The notes beneath the pieces are model-generated. The model was not told where the DNA came from. It made no database searches and was given only the letters and a program-made list of their open reading frames with translations. A stretch of DNA of 64,000 bases, taken from Argentina anserina. Lineage: Eukaryota > Streptophyta > Magnoliopsida > Rosales > Rosaceae. Positions within the stretch are counted from its first letter, which is position 1, and every line of letters starts with the position of its first letter. Position numbers and translations under genes: made by a program. Where the stretch lies: positions 6,510,001 through 6,574,000 of the forward strand of contig NC_065877.1 in assembly GCF_933775445.1 (NCBI RefSeq), written 5' to 3'. Of the stretch, positions 58,353-64,000 are shown in pieces.

Positions 58353-59582
58353 TTCTCTATCAAAGAACTTGGAACATTGAAGTACTTTCTTGGGATATAA
58401 ATGGATCAATCGACATCCGGTCTATTTCTGAACCAAAGAAAGTATATTCTTGATCTTTTGGCAGAGGTTGATATGGTTGATAGCAAGCCTGCTCATACTC
58501 CTCTTCCTTCACTCATCAAGATGGAAGATGCTAGTGAACTTCTCACAGATTTGTCCTCTTATTAAAGATTGGTGGGAAAGCTCATCTACCTTATCATCAC
58601 TCGTCCGGATATCACTTACGATGTGAGTCTTGTCAGTCAATTCATGCATGCTCCCACTCATTACCACTTCAAGCTTGTTAAACGTATTTTGCGCTATCTT
58701 AAAGGCTCAGTCACTAGAGGAATTTTTATGAAAAAACATGATCACTATAAACTTGAAGGTTACACAGACTCGGATTGGGCAGGTAACACACTAGATCGAA
58801 AGTCTACCACTGGCTATTGCACCTTTGTTGGAGGAAACATTGTTACATGGAATAGTAAAAAACAATCAATGGTCGCACGATCCAGTGCAGAAGCAGAGTA
58901 TAGAGCCATGGTCTCAACAGCTTGTGAACTGATTTGGCTCAAAACCTTGCTCATGGATTTGCAAATCTCTTGTGCTGAACCTATCACCTTGTATTGTGAT
59001 AATCAAGCCGCTATGCATATTGCTGCCAATCCTGTGTTTCATGAACGCACAAAACACATAGAAGTGGATTGTCATTTTGTGCGAGATCAGGTCCAATCAA
59101 AGACTTTGCCAACAGCCTATGTTAAATCGTGTGATCAACTTGCCGATATTTTTACCAAGATCCTTCCCTCAGCACAGTTTGAATGTTTATTGTCCAAGCT
59201 TGGCTCGAGAGCTGCCCTCGATCCAGCTTGAGGGGGAGTGAAGAGAAGTGTTGTTGTTTCAAGCATTAATGCTGCATTGTCTGATTAGCCACAAGTGCAG
59301 CAGTTGTTGCTTGCAGAGCAAGCCAGCTGCAATCTCAGCAATCTCAGTTCCTTTTTCTGCTAAAATCGGCTGATTAGTGACTTTACAATATTTAGCATCT
59401 CAATGCTGCAATCTTAAGTTTTACCTGCTAGGTCCTTAATCTCGTTTTAACCTAACAGTCTTTATCTAGTTCTAGATGTTCTATTTATTCTTGTATTCTC
59501 TTTGTTGAGTGGTATTGTAGAACATATACACAGAAACATTCAAGCATTGTTCTTAGCTCTCTTCATATTTCGATAGTAACCA
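58353..59582 (+). mobile_element. Ty1/copia 3' end: RT tail, RNase H and 3' LTR
   Basis: It begins within the reverse transcriptase (SIKELGTLKYFLG), continues through the connection (RLVGKLIYLIITRPDITYDV) and a fairly intact RNase H frame (58569-59231: DSDWAGNTLDRKSTTGYCTF, SSAEAEYRAM, LYCDNQAAMHIA, RTKHIEVDCHFVRD). After the stop comes a polypurine tract (GAGGGGGAGTGAAGAGAAG) and a ~330-bp LTR-like segment starting TGTTGTTG at 59249. The 5' part of the element is absent. Early stops show it is dead. Confidence 0.85.
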
Positions 59583-61500
59583 ATTGAAGACATTTCATGG
59601 AAGAGTCCAAAGATTTTTCTCAACCTGGATGGATGAGGGGAAGTGACTGCCACAATTTCGAAGGCTTGCAAGAATGCCTACAACTCATTAGAAATTTGAC
59701 CGGAGTAGCTTCAGGTGTTGAAGAAACTTCTTTTTTCTTGTGCAGAGCTTGGTGCAAATGGCGATGAACATGAACTTATAATGGAGATGCAGGTAGAAGT
59801 AGGAGAGGCTTGACTTGTATTCAAAATCGTCGTTATTTTGTTGACTAGGAATGGAGGATGAGAATGGTTGTGTGTAGATGGTAGCAGACAATGCTTAAGG
59901 ACCTGCACAAGCTAGTGGTTGAATTACATAAAGGTGCCCATGGAAATCTGACTTCGAAATCTTTTGAGGTTGATGAACTAATTCTTCCACACTTCCTATC
60001 TCAATTCCATTATAATCCATCTTTTCATTTAGCAATGTTTCAACTCCGAGAACAACATCAGGAGCTGAACTGCCTGAACAAGGATGTCAAGGAATTCTTG
60101 TATCTGTAGCCATCTTTTCATCATGAACCACTGATTCAACCATGCCATATTCCTCAGTATGTATAGATTCTTGAACACTACGAACAACTATCTCTTTCTC
60201 TTCTTCAGACAATATAGAGGAAACGTGATGTTGATGCATGTTCCCATAGCCAGTTTGAATATTAATATTGGCATTCTCAGGTGCAAATTCATAAGCTCCA
60301 ACAAATGAATGAGACATACCATTCAGACTAGGCAACATACTAGATGACACAGGACAACAATTCACAAAAGGGTACAAGCTCTGACTCTGAGCAACTGTAT
60401 TAGTTCCAAATGGAAAATTTTGAGCTCTGTGATTAACCAAACCATTATGTGCAACCAAAGTAGATAAAGAGGATAAAGACAATTCCTTGTTTTGCAAGTC
60501 AATCTCAAATTCAACAATTAATAGCAAGGACGTTATTTCCTCCATTTTTATACCCTTATGGCCTCTGATAATTTGTGTAGTAGAACCATATTGAATAGGA
60601 AGACCAGCAAGAATTATAACAAACTATATATATATGTACCCATTTACCATTTATACCATATATATACAATCCACTTTATTATATACATGTCATATTTCTT
60701 TAACACGCCCGAAGACAAAACGATTTAACAAATCACAACGTTAAAATCACGTACAATAATCTACTCATTATTGTACAAGTTAAATCACATGCTCAATATT
60801 TAATTCTCGTCATTCGAAATGACTAATTCCAATGAATTCATAACAGTATATAATATAGCAAACTATATATATATAGTACTTATTACCATTATACAATATA
60901 TATGTAATCTACTATATTGTATACATGTTGTAATTCAATATTAAAAACTCTTGCAAAATCTTGAATCACCGCAAGGGTAGATTCGTAAATAAGTGAGATT
61001 TCACTCACCTTATCGACTCGAGCGTAATTCCACAAGTTCCGAAGATAATTCATTTCCTTGCTTATCGATCACCTTGAAAAGATAAGAAAAGAATTTAGAA
61101 ACGTTTCGTAAACCTTTAAATGCCGAAACAGTAATAATCGGTTACTGTTCAGCAATTTTCGGTTTTTACGAATTTACTGTTCACCGTTACTATTCAGCGT
61201 TACTGTTCACGGTTACTATTCACATATTAATGTACAAATACATATCCAATACGTATTGTTGTACGAGTACATACTATTTACGTATTTCTGTACGTATAAA
61301 TACTATTCAAATGTACGTACTGTCTCAGTAAATAATAATTACCGTATTACCCTTCCAAAATTACTTTTTTTACCTTTAGTAAAAGTAATTTAAATTTACA
61401 ATTACCGTTCGTAAATAAAATTTACATTTACCGTACGTAAATAAAATTTACATTTATATTTACCGTACGTAAAAATAAATTACAAATTTACCCTTCTCGG
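59583..61500. other. Unassigned region with two opposing frames
   Basis: A minus-strand frame of 152 residues (60087-60545; GYGNMHQHHVSSILSEEEKE) and a short + frame (59891-60109) have no family resemblance. The stretch 61140-61490 is built of repeated TACTGTTCAC and TTACCGTACGTAA-type motifs, as in plant LTRs. Confidence 0.4.
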
Positions 61501-62410
61501 AATCACTGTTCACGCCGCCGCACGTGGCGGCGTGTGGGGTGCACGCGCCACCTCCGGCAGGACGCGCGTGGTGCTCACGCACCGACACCGATCACGGCGC
61601 GTATCACGCCACCGCCGAGCCCATTCTCTTCTCCTTCCTCCCCTCTTCCTTCCCACGACATCACACCGTGCCTAGGCACCACCATGCGTTTACACCCGCC
61701 GCCTACGGCGGCGGCATCTCCTCCAAAACCCTCCTCCTCCAATCTCTTCCAAAACGCAACCAATCAACCACAAATCGACAATCAAGCATCACAACAAACT
61801 AATCATGCTAACCCTCACCTCAATCAAGCTTGGAGACCACCGGAGTTTGGCTTTGACACGGCGGAGGAAACGCAGCAACTTGGAGATGTTGGTGGAGCTC
61901 CGGCGCGGCGCGAGAGGGTGCGTCCTCCTTGGGGTTGCCTGCGGGGGGTGGTGCGGTGCCTCCTAGGCCGGTGGTGAGGACCACGTCTCCCTGAGATGGG
62001 AGATCGATGGTGAAGCCGAGAGGGAGAGGAAAGGATCGGGTGAGAGGGAGAGAAGGGAGGCGCGGGGTGAATGAAGGAAGTGGGTTTCTGAAAATGGAAA
62101 CCCTACTTCACAAAGTTTCCTTTTATACCCCCTCTAAAATCGGAAACTAACTTCCGTCGTTAATAACTTTTACGTACGACGTCCGATTCGAACGCGTCAC
62201 ATACTCAGGAACTCGTATCAACGAGCTCTACAACTTTCGTGAAGAAAGTTTTCGCAAACGATCGACGGAATAAAAGTCGATATATACGTTGCGGAAATGT
62301 AACGTTTTCCTAATTAAACGTTCCGAGATCATTTTCGTTTCTTGTTTTATAACGTCGCTACCAATCACATTCATTCTAATTAAAATTCGCAATTTCATAG
62401 AATCCAAATC
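61501..62410. other. GC-rich repeat-derived segment
   Basis: Overlapping low-complexity frames in both orientations (Pro/Ser/His-rich) in a GC-rich block suggest repeat-derived or leader sequence, not a gene. The part 62130-62340 carries the inverted counterpart of the 23183-23214 block. Confidence 0.4.
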
Positions 62411-62512
62411 AAACTAATATTGTTTGAAATTTTAGGGTTATTACATCGACAAACGGTGCCTTTTTCTTACTTGGGTCATGTGAAGCCAATTTGGGAACTG
62501 GGCCTTCTTATC

Positions 62513-62655
62513 TTAACAAGGGATGTTGTTGGTATTTCCTCTAATGCCTTCCTTGAGCCTCATTTCCTCAACAACTTATGCACCCCGGAGTCCCCGACTG
62601 CTATGAGAAGTGTCTGAACTGGCCTAGTCGAACTTTACGCCAACTTGGCCGAAGT

Positions 62656-62687
<32 letters not shown>

Positions 62688-62895
62688 AAGATCCATGTTG
62701 GTGTTAGCGCATGTATGCGCTCTATTTATTCACGTTAAAGTGGTATAGCATGGAAATGATGTTTCTTTTGGGGTATGTTTTATGCGTTTTCCAGGAGTGT
62801 TCTTGCCTTACCTATGTGAGAGATCGGAACCTCACCGTGACATGAGGGAATATTCGAGTTATGGCACTGCTAATTGTCATCTTTCAACATGAAAC
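62513..62895 (+). pseudogene. PAR1-family pseudogene
   Basis: The first piece reads VVGISSNAFLEPHFLNNLCTP, then after a frame slip DCYEKCLN and VELYANLAEVG, matching the second half of exon 2 of the gene at 36621-37651 (SVGISSDALLEPQFMGKLCS, NCYQKCPN, VELYFNLAAGEG). After a short intron comes the exon 3 counterpart GVFLPYLCERSEPHRDMREY (~62794-62850). The first half of the Cys-rich core and the signal peptide are missing. A run of 31 G replaces the sequence before the intron 2 donor. It is clearly non-functional. Confidence 0.88.
62656..62686 (+). repeat. Poly-G run of 31
   Basis: Uninterrupted G run directly before a GTAAG donor in the PAR1 pseudogene. It may have grown from the short G stretch of GGAGAGGG. 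The length as assembled is uncertain. Confidence 0.9.
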
Positions 62896-63166
62896 GTAAC
62901 TAACAAGTAGGTAGTATACTAGTATATACGAAGACAACAATGCTACTACAGTAAAATTATTGTTGACGCTTTGTTTACAGTACAATTGACAATCATATAT
63001 TAACTTTATTACAAATCAATTATTTTCAATTCAATCATAACTGAATGAAATTGATAACCAAATTAAACCATATCATAACAAACAAAAAACAGAGAAATGT
63101 TCAATTAATATATTATAATAGTAGTGACACTAGCTAGCTTCTTCTGCTGGAATCGAGTTGAGGATT

Positions 63167-64000
63167 TTAACATTTCGGTAGATCAAGTGGTGGTGGAGGC
63201 AAAGTAGATGAAAGAGTTGGTCCATTTTCCACCTCAAACGCCATGGCTAGACCCCAGGGCAAGTGCACGTCCAGATGACAATGCATCATCCATACACCTA
63301 TACAATTCCACACAAAAAGTGATTGAATCAGTTTACCTATAGCTATGCACTTGTGCTACAAAACATTATAAACAAATAACATGCTAGAGCTTTTGATTAG
63401 GGATTAACCTGGATTATTAGCTTGAAATCTGATTACCGCCCATCCTCCGACTGGAACACCAATTGTGTTACGTAACTGTGGATTGACAAGATTGAATTTC
63501 TTGCTATCGTTAGTGGGATCATAGTTTCCAAACCCTTGAGCTAATACGTGGAAGTTGAAACCATGAAGATGAATAGGGTGATTTTCGATCGCTAAAAAGG
63601 CCGTGTTCTGCAGCACGATCTCCACAGTCGAGTTGTACTTCAACTTCTTGACTTTGGTAGATTTTGGGGCGAAGATCAGGTCCAAGTCCAGGCTGATGTT
63701 CGCGTTCGTGTAGTCAAACTTCACCGGAGGATTATCGGGGAAATCGGTGGTGTAAATTCCGCTCACGTTGGAAAATGATGCTTCTAGCATTGAGAGTGTT
63801 GTAGGGTGTACGAAGGACTCGTTGTTCATACTCGCGGACAGTCTGTTGTTAAGTGGACCTTGACATGTCATACCTTCTGCACATACATCCAGATTCACAC
63901 CCATTGTCACGAACATGTGCTCGTCCACCTGAAGCGGAACAGGAACCCACTGAGGTCCGCCGGCTAGCCCCGTCAGATTGCTAGAGAATTTATGCGCCGT
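63167..64000 (-). CDS. LAC: Laccase, C-terminal part (cut by the window edge)
   Basis: Minus-strand exons: 63409 to beyond 64000, and 63167-63297 with the stop. They join in phase as NNPG-VWMMHCHLDVHLPWG. The third cupredoxin domain is present with its copper ligands: NHPIHLHGFNFHVLAQGFG (type 3/type 1/type 2) and HCHLDVHLPWGLAM (type 3 and type 1, axial residue Leu, as in high-potential laccases). The end is PPPPLDLPKC. Laccases are secreted multicopper oxidases that oxidise phenolics, including monolignols, in the cell wall. Several NxS/T sites fit secretion. The N-terminal two domains, signal peptide and start lie outside the window. The subfamily cannot be fixed from this part. Confidence 0.93.

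Noticed and set aside
61534..61977. 147-codon GC-rich frame as a gene
   Set aside because: Low-complexity and overlapping similar frames in all readings. The surroundings look like repeat sequence, with no family match and no splice structure.
1..64000. CRISPR arrays, bacterial operons, riboswitches
   Set aside because: The window is plant nuclear DNA. No regularly spaced short repeats with unique spacers were seen. The tandem repeats found have contiguous units.

Overview
This is a plant nuclear segment: spliced genes with GT-AG introns, a chloroplast-targeted FBPase, a PAR1 gene, a laccase and dense LTR and MITE debris. The gene set fits a eudicot. Rosaceae is my guess from the flavour of the repeats, and no single diagnostic gene supports it.

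The left 23 kb is gene-rich. It starts with a probable non-coding snoRNA host: a site II/telo-box/TATA promoter followed by three C/D-box snoRNA candidates, each closed by a perfect 6-bp terminal stem. Next come a beta-tubulin gene (2653-4470, +), a kinase-less legume-lectin membrane protein (5590-6642, -), a plastid NusG-like gene of the PTAC13 type carrying frame breaks (11805-13511, -), a LisH-domain gene in seven exons (17575-20063, +) and chloroplast fructose-1,6-bisphosphatase (20657-22504, -). A decayed tRNA-Glu(CTC) lies inside the FBPase first intron on the opposite strand.

From about 24.2 to 35 kb is a DNA-transposon zone. A dead PIF/Harbinger element (24247-31912) has a Myb/SANT-like partner gene and a DDE transposase. 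One copy of a 0.73-kb long-TIR MITE split the transposase, with a 9-bp target duplication. Two more copies of this MITE lie at 9512-10256 and 32478-33210. A different long-TIR Mutator-like element with a 9-bp duplication lies at 33719-34937.

A PAR1-type secreted-protein gene (36621-37651, +) comes next. From 38.4 to 62.4 kb is a repeat nest: a degenerate Tat-type Ty3/gypsy element with two RNase H domains (38.4-46.9 kb), a four-copy 506-bp tandem array inside a CCGAACCG-rich element (49.1-51.6 kb), the first coding exon of an acyl-activating enzyme gene (53.5 kb), an antisense plant-mobile-domain pseudogene next to a second LTR-like segment (55.5-58.35 kb), and the 3' end of a Ty1/copia element (58.35-59.6 kb). 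Beyond the nest lie a PAR1 pseudogene (62.5-62.9 kb, with a 31-G run at its splice junction) and the 3' half of a laccase gene (63167 to the window edge, -). The two PAR1 copies on either side suggest an old local duplication pushed apart by transposons.

Neighbouring genes do not form a pathway. They are ordinary, separately promoted plant genes. All exon boundaries are my own reading of splice sites and protein continuity, without transcript evidence.
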